Assembly (NCBI RefSeq): GCF_000717185.1
Contig: NZ_JNYE01000082.1
Coordinates: 1 to 34,398 of the forward strand
Direction: 5' to 3'
DNA from: Kitasatospora phosalacinea
Lineage (GTDB): Bacteria; Actinomycetota; Actinomycetes; Streptomycetales; Streptomycetaceae
Length of the DNA: 34,398 nucleotides
Part shown: piece by piece, positions 21,287 through 29,891 of the stretch
How the letters are laid out: each line of letters starts with the position of its first letter
Numbering within the stretch: the first letter of the stretch is position 1
The notes under the pieces: generated by a model
What the model saw: the letters and a program-made list of their open reading frames with translations, nothing else
What the model was told of the DNA's origin: nothing
Database searches by the model: none
Translations under genes and position numbers: made by a program

Positions 21287-22863
21287 CCGTCGACACCGCG
21301 TGCATCTTCTACCCGCGCGGCGGCTCCGCGCAGGTCGTGCGCTACCTCAACCGGGAACTCGACCAGCGCGGGCACCGCACCCGCGTCCTGGTCGGCTCCC
21401 TCGGCGACGTCGGCGACACCGGGCACGCCCTGACCTTCTACCGCGGGCTGTCCGTCCGCCCCCACGCCTACGACCAGGCCCACGCCCGCTGGAAGGCCGG
21501 GGACAGCGCGCAGGAGGGAGTGCTGCGGCCCTTCCACCCCTCCTACGAGGACCGCTCCCAGCCCGGCACCGGCTGCCCCGACCCGATGTTCTCCGCCGTC
21601 CCCGACCCGGCCGCCGAGCGCCTGGCAGAGGCGTGGAGCGGCCACCTGCGCCGCCACCGCACCCTCGGGCCGGTCGACGTGGTCCACCTCCACCACCTCT
21701 CCCACCTCCAGCACGCGGCCCACACCGCCTACCCGGACGCTCCGACCGTCACCACCCTGCACGGCACCGAACTGAAGCTGATCGCCGCCATGTGGAAACG
21801 CCTCGACCTCGCCAAGGCCGTCAGCGCCACCCCCGAGCACCTGGCCGTCGAACTCTCTCCGGAGCGGCCCGACCGGGCCGATGCCGCCGATGCCCTCGCG
21901 GTGCGGCACCATCTCGACGGCCAGCAGCGGGCGCTGCTGCGCACCACCGACTGGCGGCAGTGGACGCACTCCCTGAACTGGGTCCTGCGCCTGCAGAAGG
22001 CAGCCGCCCTCACCAGCCGCATCGTCGCCGTCTCCGAGCACGACCGCGACCTCGCCCCCACCCTGCTGCCCTCGCTCGCCGACCGCGAGATCACCGTCAT
22101 CGCCAACGGCGTCGACACCGCCAACTTCCGGCCCGAACGGCGCAGCGACGACCAGCGCCTGGCCAACCTGCGGCACTGGCTCGTCAACGACCCCTGCGGC
22201 TGGGCTCCCGGCGGCGAACCCGGCACCCTGCGCTACACCGAAGCCGACCTGCAACGGTTCACCGACCCGGCCACCGGCCGCCTGCGGCCGATCGTGCTGT
22301 GGACCGGCCGGTTCCTGGACTTCAAGCGCCTGCCCGTGATGCTGACCGGCTTCGCCAAGGCCCGCACCCGGCTCGACTGTGCCCCGGTGCTGCTGATGTG
22401 GGGCGGCTACCCCGGCGAGTGCGAGGGCGAGCACCCGGTGGACCTCGCTCGCCGCCTCGGCATCGAGTCCGACGTGTTCTTCACCGGCTGGCGCGGCCAC
22501 GACGACCTGCCCGAAGGACTGCGCACCGCCGACCTGATGGCCGCCCCCGCAGTCAACGAGCCCTTCGGCATGGTCTACATCGAGGCGATGGCCTGCGGCA
22601 CCCCGCCGATCGCCACCACCACCGGCGGCCCCGCCCGCACCATCACCCCCGATGGCGAGCACGCCACCGGCTGGCTCGTCGCCCCCGACAGCGCCGACGC
22701 CCTGGCCGACGCCCTCGTCCACGCCCTCACCGACGAACGCGAACGCGCCCGCCGCGCCGTCAACGCCGCCATGCATGCCCGCCGCGTCTATGGCTGGGAA
22801 CACGTCGCCGACCGCTACACCACCGTCTACCAGGCCGCGATCCAGAGCCCCGCCGCCGCCTGA
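21274..22863 (+). CDS. GT4-family glycosyltransferase
   Basis: A 529-aa GT-B retaining glycosyltransferase. The N-terminal half has FYPRGGSAQVVRYLNRELDQRG (acceptor-side Gly-rich loop) and VVHLHHLSHLQ; the C-terminal half has VLWTGRFLDFKRLPVML and the E-X7-E motif in NEPFGMVYIEAMACGTPP (about 429-446). It is longer than usual because of an insert around residues 60-130 and another near 290-330. GTG at 21274 with GGGAG six bases upstream, overlapping the radical SAM gene. Likely donor is an NDP-sugar from the upstream GalU-like enzyme (inference). Acceptor unknown. Confidence 0.85.
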   Translation: MRELTVDTACIFYPRGGSAQVVRYLNRELDQRGHRTRVLVGSLGDVGDTGHALTFYRGLSVRPHAYDQAHARWKAGDSAQEGVLRPFHPSYEDRSQPGTGCPDPMFSAVPDPAAERLAEAWSGHLRRHRTLGPVDVVHLHHLSHLQHAAHTAYPDAPTVTTLHGTELKLIAAMWKRLDLAKAVSATPEHLAVELSPERPDRADAADALAVRHHLDGQQRALLRTTDWRQWTHSLNWVLRLQKAAALTSRIVAVSEHDRDLAPTLLPSLADREITVIANGVDTANFRPERRSDDQRLANLRHWLVNDPCGWAPGGEPGTLRYTEADLQRFTDPATGRLRPIVLWTGRFLDFKRLPVMLTGFAKARTRLDCAPVLLMWGGYPGECEGEHPVDLARRLGIESDVFFTGWRGHDDLPEGLRTADLMAAPAVNEPFGMVYIEAMACGTPPIATTTGGPARTITPDGEHATGWLVAPDSADALADALVHALTDERERARRAVNAAMHARRVYGWEHVADRYTTVYQAAIQSPAAA

Positions 22864-22916
22864 GCAGCCCCGCACCGGCCCTGCCCGCCGCCCAACCCGC
22901 CAGAAACGGACCCCCC

Positions 22917-23540
22917 ATGGCCCCGGCCCTGCTGTTCGACCTGAACAACCTCTTCCGCTACTTCGATAACACCGGCGCCCGCCTCGGCGAGGAAACCGCC
23001 GGACTCCCCGCCGGCACCATAGACCGCCACGCCTACCAGCACCCCTCCTACGAGGCGGCGAAGGTCGGCCTGATGACCGACCGGCAGTGGGCCGACGGCG
23101 TCCATCGCCGCCTCGCCGACGAGTTCGGCACCCAGACCGCCACCATCGCCTTCGAACCCTGGCGCGCCGACCGCGGCCGCCGCGACGAGACGATGGTCGA
23201 CCTCCTCGGCCGACTCCGCGCCCACGGCATCCGCTGCGCCGTGCTGAGCAACTTCACCGACGCCCTCCACACCGACCTCGACCTGCACGGCATCGAGTTC
23301 GACGCCGCCTTCGCCTCCGCCGACCTGCGCGTCACCAAGCCCAGCCCGCTCGCCTTCCTCACGACCGCCCAGCGCCTCGGCCTGCGCCCGGAGCAGATCC
23401 ACTTCTTCGACGACCAGGAGAGCTTCGTCGCCGGAGCGCGCGCCGCCGGCTTGAGTGCCGACCAGTTCACCGGCCCCGCCGCCCTCGTCCAGCGGCTCGC
23501 CGAACTCGGCATCCAGGCGACCGACCGTGCCGCGGCCTGA
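22917..23540 (+). CDS. HAD-superfamily hydrolase-like protein with altered motif I
   Basis: A 207-aa HAD protein. Motif I reads LLFDLNNL: the nucleophile D8 is present but the second Asp of DxD is Asn (N10). Motif II is VLSNFTD, motif III the Lys of RVTKPSPLAF, and motif IV HFFDDQESFVAGARAAG, all normal. Phosphatases need the second Asp as acid/base; dehalogenases have other residues there. This protein may therefore be a weak phosphatase, a dehalogenase-like enzyme or a binding protein. A cap domain fills residues 15-95. It follows the GT4 gene by 53 bp. Confidence 0.75.
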   Translation: MAPALLFDLNNLFRYFDNTGARLGEETAGLPAGTIDRHAYQHPSYEAAKVGLMTDRQWADGVHRRLADEFGTQTATIAFEPWRADRGRRDETMVDLLGRLRAHGIRCAVLSNFTDALHTDLDLHGIEFDAAFASADLRVTKPSPLAFLTTAQRLGLRPEQIHFFDDQESFVAGARAAGLSADQFTGPAALVQRLAELGIQATDRAAA

Positions 23541-24081
23541 GCACGCGGCGCCGAGAGCCGCGGCGCCTGCCCCCGCCAACTCCCGGACCGTCCCCGCCCT
23601 CAGGCGGGCCGCGAGCCTGAACGGCATGCGCTGGCTCGCGCAGCGATCCAGCACGCCAGAGACAGTCCTGCGGTGCTGGCAGCGCGGTGACGCCGCGCCG
23701 GTGCCCGTCGGAGTCGGCATCGTCGCCATCCGGGTACCGGCAGCCCTCGGACGGGTCGCGCTCCGTGTACTCGACGAACAGCAGCCCCCGGTCGCGGTCG
23801 GCCCGGTGATCCTCAACCACCTCCTCAAGGCGGTCGAGTTCATCGTGCCCGCCTCCCCGGCGCTGTGGCCCGGGTCGGACATCGTCCGCCTGGACGGGCG
23901 CCTCGACTCCACACGGACCGTCCGGGTGCCGCCGCTCGGCTGCCGGGGCAGCGGCCGGGAGTGGCTGCGCACCCCGCGGGCCGCCGCGGGCAAGCGGCCG
24001 ATCCTGACCGACCCCCACCACCTCGCCCACGCGCTGACCACCGCCCGCAGCAAGTTCCCGGCAGGCAGCCCGATCCGCTGA
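23527..24081 (+). CDS. hypothetical protein, possibly primase/polymerase-like fragment
   Basis: A 184-aa protein. GTG at 23527 overlaps the HAD stop by 14 bp but has no clear ribosome-binding site; an ATG at 23626 (MRWLAQRS) is an alternative. The body, VGVGIVAIRVPAALGRVALRVL then VGPVILNHLLKAVEFIVP, RTVRVPPLGCRGSGREWL and LTDPHHLAHAL, faintly resembles N-terminal prim-pol-like proteins of actinomycetes, without visible catalytic Asp pairs. I do not recognise it firmly. No membrane segment or signal peptide. Confidence 0.5.
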   Translation: MPRPEHAAPRAAAPAPANSRTVPALRRAASLNGMRWLAQRSSTPETVLRCWQRGDAAPVPVGVGIVAIRVPAALGRVALRVLDEQQPPVAVGPVILNHLLKAVEFIVPASPALWPGSDIVRLDGRLDSTRTVRVPPLGCRGSGREWLRTPRAAAGKRPILTDPHHLAHALTTARSKFPAGSPIR

Positions 24082-24192
24082 GCCCCCGCCGCTGCGCGCC
24101 CGGCACACCGCGACGGCCCTCACCCGGGCCCGCGCCCTGCCCTCACCAGCCCCGCTGGCTGGACTTCGACCGACTCGAACGGACCCACACCC

Positions 24193-24381
24193 ATGTCCCG
24201 GCGCCAGCCTGCCGACTGCTCCTCCACGCCGACGTCCCCGGCCGCGTTCTGCGACCCGGCGCTGTTCACCCCAAGACGCGGCATCTCCTTCAAGGTGCTG
24301 CTGCCCGCCCGGCTCCTGCCCGGCGCCCGGAACCTGCCCCCGGTGAAGGCGGACCGCTCCTTGCGGGCGGGCGGGATCTGA
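24193..24381 (+). CDS. small hypothetical protein
   Basis: A 62-aa ORF, Pro/Ser/Arg-rich with two early Cys and a hydrophobic FKVLLPARLLPG in the middle. GC3 is near maximal in this frame and lower in the frame of the next gene, which favours it being coding. Its TGA overlaps the next ATG (TGATG). The ribosome-binding site is weak (GGAC). No family recognised. Confidence 0.4.
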   Translation: MSRRQPADCSSTPTSPAAFCDPALFTPRRGISFKVLLPARLLPGARNLPPVKADRSLRAGGI

Positions 24382-25142
24382 TGGTGCTGGCGCTGGAGAA
24401 ACCCCAGATAGTTCCGGGGATCACGAGGTACGTCCGGGGTCTGGGCCGAGACGAGGACGCCCAGTCCGTCAGCCTGCCGGGGGTGTTGGGGCCGTGCTGG
24501 CTGTACTGCGGGCGGCTGGAGACGGAGGTCCACTGGCTCGGGCCGGTGACGATCGAAGCCGCGACCGCCCCGATGTACGCCTGCACCCGGTGCACCGACC
24601 GCCTCACGCGGATCGCCGTCCAGAGCGCCTCCGCCCGCGAGGTGAAGCCCGCGGCCGTCGGCGACCGCAGCGGTACGCCCTCGACCGCCGAGGTCAGCCT
24701 TCCCCGCCGCGCCCTGGCCGGCATCGCCCGCCAGAACCGTCCGCACACCCCGCTGCCGGACGACGGCAACCCGTGGACGCTGGGGTGGTGCTGGCTGTAC
24801 TGCGTGCGCGGTGACCTCCACGTCCTGCCCATCGGCACGGTGACGGCCGACAGGCTCACCGCCACCGTGCACGCCTGCGCGAACTGCATCGCCCGGCTGA
24901 ACAATCTGCTGTGGGAGTCGATCGTCTGGGCCGACACGGGAATCGGCCCGGTCGGGGCGGAGCTGTCGGAGCGCGGTGCGAGCGCCCCCGCGGCCCCGGA
25001 ATGCGAACGGGGCCGCGGGAGCGGATTCTTCCACCGGGCCGCCGACCGGGAACGCCCACACCGGGCCCGCCTGCCGCTGCTGAGCGGACCGGTGGGAGCG
25101 GGGCTCGCCAGGTTCCGACGCCGCAGAGGACACCCGGCATGA
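24381..25142 (+). CDS. protein with two identical-spacing Cys4 (zinc-ribbon-like) units
   Basis: A 253-aa protein of unknown function. C39-X3-C43-X24-C68-X2-C71 is followed by C137-X3-C141-X24-C166-X2-C169. The cysteine spacing is exactly repeated and set in related sequence (GPCWLYCGRLETEVHWLGPVTIEA...ACTRC and GWCWLYCVRGDLHVLPIGTVTAD...ACANC). Each unit probably binds one metal ion, most likely zinc. The C-terminal 80 residues are Arg/Gly-rich and low-complexity. It overlaps the small ORF before it and the membrane-protein gene after it. It could bind nucleic acid or act as a scaffold; not established. Confidence 0.65.
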   Translation: MVLALEKPQIVPGITRYVRGLGRDEDAQSVSLPGVLGPCWLYCGRLETEVHWLGPVTIEAATAPMYACTRCTDRLTRIAVQSASAREVKPAAVGDRSGTPSTAEVSLPRRALAGIARQNRPHTPLPDDGNPWTLGWCWLYCVRGDLHVLPIGTVTADRLTATVHACANCIARLNNLLWESIVWADTGIGPVGAELSERGASAPAAPECERGRGSGFFHRAADRERPHRARLPLLSGPVGAGLARFRRRRGHPA

Positions 25143-25549
25143 CCGTTCTTCACGAGCCCACGGACGGCTCCTTCTTCCCGGCCCCGGCTCCGGACAGGCA
25201 GAGGCCCAGACGAGCCCCGGTGCCCCCACGTCCAGACACAGCCGAGGCCGACAGCGCCGGGCTGGATCGGGGAGGAGCGGCGGTGACGCCCCGTCGGACG
25301 ATCAACCGAGCGGGAGGAGCGATCGTGTGCTTCCTGCTCTGCGTGCCCACCGGTGCGGCCGTGCTGTACCTGATCGAGAACCGCGAGAGCGCCCAGCCCG
25401 TCTGGCTCGCGCTCGCCGCCGCCCCCGCCCTCGCGGCAGCGGCGACCACCGACTGGCTGCTGCGCCGACACGCAGGAGCCGACCGTACCCATGGCGGCCG
25501 TCCGGGTCAGGGCCGCACCCGCACCGCCACCGACCGGTGGCACCGATGA
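25139..25549 (+). CDS. small membrane protein with two TM helices
   Basis: A 136-aa protein. Residues 1-55 are Pro/Arg-rich and cytoplasmic-like. Hydrophobic segments at about 60-79 (GAIVCFLLCVPTGAAVLYLI) and 88-102 (WLALAAAPALAAAAT) are separated by a short charged loop, ending in a basic tail. ATG start coupled to the previous stop and ATGA-coupled to the next gene. No family recognised. Confidence 0.6.
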   Translation: MTVLHEPTDGSFFPAPAPDRQRPRRAPVPPRPDTAEADSAGLDRGGAAVTPRRTINRAGGAIVCFLLCVPTGAAVLYLIENRESAQPVWLALAAAPALAAAATTDWLLRRHAGADRTHGGRPGQGRTRTATDRWHR

Positions 25550-26478
25550 GAGAGGTCTTCGCCGAAGAACTACAGGTAGCACCGTACGAGTCCGACCAGG
25601 TGTTCCAGCGGCTGCTGCGCTCGCACCCGGGCGTGGTCGTCAGCGCCCATGCGCTACTCAGCGCCGCCCCGCACGCCTCGCGGGTCTCGCTGCCGCCGCT
25701 GGTCAGGCTCCTGACGCACGCCCGCAAGGCCAGCCTTCCCGTGCTGCTGCACGCGGCGGACCGCGCCCGAGTGGTGCGGGCGGAGTACAAGCGGCGCGGA
25801 CTGCAACAGCTGTGGACCGAAGTGCTGGAGGAGGACGAGCGGCCGGAGCAGCTCCCGCTGGGGCAGGGTGCGGTGACGGTGGTCCTGCCCGAGGAGGCGG
25901 CCGAGTTCGTCGTCCCCGTGCCGGGACTGCTGACCAGCGTATGCGGCCGGATGATCGGTCCGCCCCAGCACCCCGTGCCGACGTCGCCGCTCACGCAGGC
26001 GATGCTCGTCCAGGCCATGGCGGGCCGGACGATGGAGGAGATCGCGCAGCAGTCGTTCTACACCCCGGGCGCCGTCTCCGCAGCCCTCTACTCCGTTGCG
26101 GCGAGCCGCGGATGCCGCAGCCCGGCGCACCTGGTGTGCCATGACGTGCTGGACGGCTACCTGGACCCGGCCACCGCCGAGCGAGCGGCCCTCACCCCGT
26201 CCAGGGACCCCCGGCCCGACGATCTCGACGTCCTGATCGCCACCATCGACCGCCCGCTGTCCGAGGCGGCGCGCCGCCTCGCTCTCAAACGCCACGTAGC
26301 GGAGTACCGCCGGGACGCGGCGCTCAAGGCCCTGGGCGCCCGCACCACGGTGCAGGCGGTCGCGATCGGACTGGCGATCCGCGCCATCCCCGAGGACGCC
26401 ATCCCGCTCCGTGACCCCTACCTCAAGCCGAATCGGACCGCCCGTCGGCTGACGGGCCTCGTCGATGCCCTGTATTGA
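25546..26478 (+). CDS. putative regulator with two LuxR-like HTH segments
   Basis: A 310-aa protein, ATGA-coupled to the membrane-protein gene. Residues about 148-206 (PLTQAMLVQAMAGRTMEEIA..., PGAVSAALYSVAASRGCRSPAHLV) follow the LuxR/GerE HTH pattern: start, recognition helix, then a RxxAHLV end. Residues about 237-281 (LSEAARRLALKRHVAEYRRD, AALKALGARTTVQAVAIGLA) look like a second, degenerate copy. The N-terminal 130 residues are unrecognised and lack a receiver-domain phosphorylation site. It is the only obvious regulator inside the plus-strand cluster and may control it. Motif reading only. Confidence 0.6.
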   Translation: MREVFAEELQVAPYESDQVFQRLLRSHPGVVVSAHALLSAAPHASRVSLPPLVRLLTHARKASLPVLLHAADRARVVRAEYKRRGLQQLWTEVLEEDERPEQLPLGQGAVTVVLPEEAAEFVVPVPGLLTSVCGRMIGPPQHPVPTSPLTQAMLVQAMAGRTMEEIAQQSFYTPGAVSAALYSVAASRGCRSPAHLVCHDVLDGYLDPATAERAALTPSRDPRPDDLDVLIATIDRPLSEAARRLALKRHVAEYRRDAALKALGARTTVQAVAIGLAIRAIPEDAIPLRDPYLKPNRTARRLTGLVDALY

Positions 26479-26515
26479 CCCGAATCCTCCCTATGCCCGT
26501 TCCCGCGAAGAAGAG

Positions 26516-26677
26516 ATGACACCTCACCACCTGAACCAGGCGCCCGCCGACCCCGTCCAGCGGGCCTACCGGGCGCTGCTCGACCACGCCCTGCCGCGGG
26601 TGCCCGCCGCCGACACCCTCGCGGCCACCGTCTCTGCGCCCCTCGCCGAACTCGAAGCCGCTTCAGCCCGGAACTGA
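26516..26677 (+). CDS. small hypothetical protein
   Basis: A 53-aa Ala/Pro/Leu-rich peptide (MTPHHLNQAPADPVQRAYRALLDHAL...). ATG at 26516 follows GAAGAAGAG; an in-frame ATG at 26465 inside the preceding gene would add 17 residues. It sits 35 bp before the GH15 gene. The sequence is helical without a leader/core look; I do not claim it is a precursor peptide. Confidence 0.45.
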   Translation: MTPHHLNQAPADPVQRAYRALLDHALPRVPAADTLAATVSAPLAELEAASARN

Positions 26678-26712
26678 CCACCCATCACCCACCCGCCCAT
26701 ACAAGGACTTCC

Positions 26713-28632
26713 ATGCTCCGCACCAAGCGCCGGTACCGGATCGAGGACCACGCGCTCCTCAGCAACACCCGCTCGGCCACCCTGGTCCTCCCCGACGGGA
26801 CCATCAACTGGGCGTGCCTGCCCGACTTCGGCTCCCCGTCGATCTTCACCTCCCTGCTCGGGACGCCCGAGCAGGGGTACTGGCGCGTCGGACCGGCCGT
26901 CCCGGACGGCCCGCCCCCGGACGCCGACCGCCGCCAGTACCTGGGCGACACCCTGGTCCTGCGGCAGGAATACGACACCCCCACCGGCACCCTGGCCGTC
27001 ACCGACCTCATGCCCGCCCCCGACGCCATCGGCGCGCCCGCACCGCGGATCGTGCGGATAGCCGAGTGCGTGCGCGGCGTCGTGCAGGCGGTCTCCGTCT
27101 ACCGGCCCCGCGCCGACTACGGCGCCACAGCGCCCGTCATCCAGCGGGCCACCTCCAGCTCCCCATGGCTGGAGGCGGTCGCCGGCCCGGACACCTACTG
27201 GCTCCACAGCGACCACGCCCCCGACCACTCGGTCAACCGCGACCGGGTGTGCCGCTCCAACTTCACCTTGACCGCCGGTGAGAGCGCCGCGTTCACCCTC
27301 ACCTGGGGTCCGACCGTACGCGGCGGGTCCGCCCCCACCCGGCCGGACGCCTTCACCGAACTGGCCGAGACCGTGCGGCACTGGGAGGAGTGGGCGGCCG
27401 GGTGCACCTACCGCGGCCCCCACCGTGAGGCGCTGGTGCGCTCCGCCCTCACCCTGGCCGCGATGTGCCACCCCGGCGGCGGCATCGTCGCCGCGCCGAC
27501 CACGTCCCTGCCCGAGGCAATCGGCGGCGAACGCCAGTGGGACTACCGGTTCGTCTGGCTACGCGACAGCGCGCTGACCATCGCCTCCCTGCTCCGCCTG
27601 GGCAAGGTGGAGGAGGCCCGGCGCTGGATGCGCTGGCTCATCACCACCGTCGACCCCGCACACCTCCAGCCGATCTACCGCCTAGACGGCGGCACCGACC
27701 TCACCGAACGGGTGCTGGACCACCTGACCGGCTACGAGGGCTCCCGGCCGGTGCGCATCGGCAATGCCGCCGCCGGGCAGCTCCAGCTCGACGTGTTCGG
27801 CGAGATCGCCGACACGCTGCTGCTGGCCGAGGACGTCGGGCTTCCCCCGGAGCCGTGGACCGACGTCCTGCTGCTGTCCCTGGCGCGGCAGGTGGAGCGC
27901 CGCTGGCGCGAGTCTGACGAGGGCATCTGGGAGATCCGCGGCCCCGCACGGCACTTCACCCACTCCAAGGTGATGTGCTGGGTGGCCGTCGACCGGATCC
28001 TGCGCCTGCTGGAGCGCCGCCCCGACCCCGACACCGCCCTCCTGCACCGCCTCACCGAACTGCGCGAACAGATCCACGCCGACGTGTGCACCCGCGGCAT
28101 CGACGCCGAGCGGGGCGTCTTCACCCAGTACTACGGTGGCCGGGCCCTGGACGCCTCCCTGCTGCTGATCCCGCTGGTCGGATTTCTCCCGCCGGACGAC
28201 AAGCGCGTCATCGCCACCATCGAAGCCGTCCAAGGAGACCTCACCGAAGACGGCCTCGTCCTGCGCTACGCCACTGGCCGGCACGCCGCCGCGAACGTCG
28301 ACGGACTCGCAGGGCACGAAGGCGCCTTCCTCGCCTGCTCGTTCTGGCTCGTCGAGGCGCTGGCGGTCATCGGCCGAGAGGACGAGGCCCGCGAACTGTT
28401 CGACCGCCTCCTGGCACTGCGCAGCGAGTTGGGGCTGCTCGCCGAGGAGTACGACCCCCGCGCCCGCAGGCAGCTCGGCAACTACCCGCAGGCGTTCTCC
28501 CATTGGGCGATGGCCGACGCCGCTCTCCGCCTCCAGGGCCAGCCGGACACCACCGAGACGGTCCCCGCCGTCCTGGCGACGGCAAGCTCCCCGGAGGGCC
28601 AGCGGCAGCTCGCGGGACAGGTGGCCCGGTGA
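26713..28632 (+). CDS. glycoside hydrolase family 15 (glucoamylase/trehalase-like), cytoplasmic
   Basis: A 639-aa GH15 enzyme of usual bacterial length without a signal peptide. The N-terminal beta-sandwich begins IEDHALLSNTRSATLVLPDG (10-29), then WACLPDFGSPSIFTSLLG, as in bacterial GH15. The (alpha/alpha)6 domain shows DYRFVWLRDSAL (about 277-288), HEGAFLACSFWL (about 534-545) and EEYDPRARRQLGNYPQAFSH (about 578-597), the family's catalytic and substrate-binding stretches. It would release glucose from an alpha-glucoside such as trehalose or maltooligosaccharide, or process a glycosylated intermediate from the GT4 enzyme. The next gene overlaps by GTGA. Confidence 0.9.
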   Translation: MLRTKRRYRIEDHALLSNTRSATLVLPDGTINWACLPDFGSPSIFTSLLGTPEQGYWRVGPAVPDGPPPDADRRQYLGDTLVLRQEYDTPTGTLAVTDLMPAPDAIGAPAPRIVRIAECVRGVVQAVSVYRPRADYGATAPVIQRATSSSPWLEAVAGPDTYWLHSDHAPDHSVNRDRVCRSNFTLTAGESAAFTLTWGPTVRGGSAPTRPDAFTELAETVRHWEEWAAGCTYRGPHREALVRSALTLAAMCHPGGGIVAAPTTSLPEAIGGERQWDYRFVWLRDSALTIASLLRLGKVEEARRWMRWLITTVDPAHLQPIYRLDGGTDLTERVLDHLTGYEGSRPVRIGNAAAGQLQLDVFGEIADTLLLAEDVGLPPEPWTDVLLLSLARQVERRWRESDEGIWEIRGPARHFTHSKVMCWVAVDRILRLLERRPDPDTALLHRLTELREQIHADVCTRGIDAERGVFTQYYGGRALDASLLLIPLVGFLPPDDKRVIATIEAVQGDLTEDGLVLRYATGRHAAANVDGLAGHEGAFLACSFWLVEALAVIGREDEARELFDRLLALRSELGLLAEEYDPRARRQLGNYPQAFSHWAMADAALRLQGQPDTTETVPAVLATASSPEGQRQLAGQVAR

Positions 28633-29789
28633 ACCCCACCCCGCCGACCGGCCCCCTCGCCGACGCCCTCGCCCGCTTCCCGCTCGTCCCGCCCGTCCCG
28701 GCACGCACGGCGCTGCCGCTGGAGCAGCGGGTCGGCGAGCTGTCCGCCCTCGCCGACCGCGCCGCGGGCGACGGCGACCTCGACGCCGCCGCCGAGGTCC
28801 ATCGCCTCGCCGCCGAGCTCTACTTCGACCTCTGGTTGCCGGGGTCGGCGTACGCGCTGTGCAGTCTCCACAGCCACCGCTACCTCCAGCACCGCCCGCT
28901 GGGCCCCGTCCTTGCCGAGCGGGCGGTGGAGCCGCAGCTCCTCCACGCCGACCTCCTGATCCGCGCCGGGCAGCCCGTCACGGCCGCCCGGCTCCTGACG
29001 GCGATCTCGGACGCGATCGGGGCGGGCACGGACGCCGAGGCCGCCGCGGTCGGGACCCTGCCGCTGGCCGGAATCACCGCGACCGCGGTGGGGCGCGACG
29101 TCCTCCAGGAGTGGTGGGACCAGGCCGCCCTGAAGACGCTGGTGCGCGCGCTGGCACGCAGCGGCGACTGGGAGCAGGCACGGCTGATCGCCCTTGCCGG
29201 CCGGCCCCTGCCGCCCGGCCCGTACGACAGCGTCCAGGTCGCGACGATCGCGCTGGCCCTCGGCGGCCAGCACGAGATCGCCGCGGCGCGGCTGGCCCGG
29301 GTCCGGCTCGATCCGCGGACCCCGTGGGAGCACGTCGTGGTCGCGGCGCTCACCGTCGCCTGCACCCTGATCGGCGGGCAGGCCGACGAGAAGGTGCTCA
29401 CCGGCCAGCTCGTCGCGCTGTGCGACGCCCACGACACCTACCAGCCGGGCGCGAACCCCGAGTTCGACGCCGAGCTGACCCTGACAACCGCGGACCTGTG
29501 CAATGCGGCGGGCAAGCAGGCGGTCGCCGACCGGCTCTACGAGATCGCCGCTGGCTGGGCGCTGGAGGCCCAGGAGGGCTACAGCGCCCGTGCTGTGCTG
29601 CGCCATCATCTCGCCGTCCGCCTCCCGGACGCCGCCCGCCAGGAGCTGAGCGCGATCGCCGAGCACGCGGGGCTGGGGGCGGGCTCGCTGCCGCCCGCGC
29701 TCAGCGAACAGCTCACCGCCGCCCCCGACCGGGCCGCCGAAGCCATCACTGCCGCGCTCGCCGACGACGACCCCTCCCCGCGGCCGTGA
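28629..29789 (+). CDS. alpha-helical repeat (TPR-like) protein
   Basis: A 386-aa soluble protein starting at GTG 28629, coupled to GH15 by GTGA. It is built almost entirely of paired helices, for example LSALADRAAGDGDLDAAAEVHRLAAELYFDL near 37-67, ALVRALARSGDWEQARLIAL-type units near 170-195, and GGQHEIAAARLARVRLDP. This spacing suggests TPR-like repeats, though the consensus is weak. It likely serves as a protein-interaction scaffold. No catalytic motif. I do not recognise a named family. Confidence 0.6.
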   Translation: MNPTPPTGPLADALARFPLVPPVPARTALPLEQRVGELSALADRAAGDGDLDAAAEVHRLAAELYFDLWLPGSAYALCSLHSHRYLQHRPLGPVLAERAVEPQLLHADLLIRAGQPVTAARLLTAISDAIGAGTDAEAAAVGTLPLAGITATAVGRDVLQEWWDQAALKTLVRALARSGDWEQARLIALAGRPLPPGPYDSVQVATIALALGGQHEIAAARLARVRLDPRTPWEHVVVAALTVACTLIGGQADEKVLTGQLVALCDAHDTYQPGANPEFDAELTLTTADLCNAAGKQAVADRLYEIAAGWALEAQEGYSARAVLRHHLAVRLPDAARQELSAIAEHAGLGAGSLPPALSEQLTAAPDRAAEAITAALADDDPSPRP

Positions 29790-29891
29790 ACGCGCAACTG
29801 GCCCAGAGGCGGGCGCGGGCACCCCCGCCGCCGGCACGGCGCGACTCCCCGGCGCGCTGTCCAACCGGACCCGACACCGAGAGGCATCCGC

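Noticed and set aside
21082..22875. 597-codon minus-strand open frame opposite the GT4 gene
   Set aside because: Gly/Val/Ala-rich shadow frame; the plus strand encodes an unmistakable GT4 enzyme.
26516..26677. 53-aa ORF considered as another peptide precursor
   Set aside because: No leader/core division, no Cys or repeated aromatic motif, and no peptide maturase beside it.
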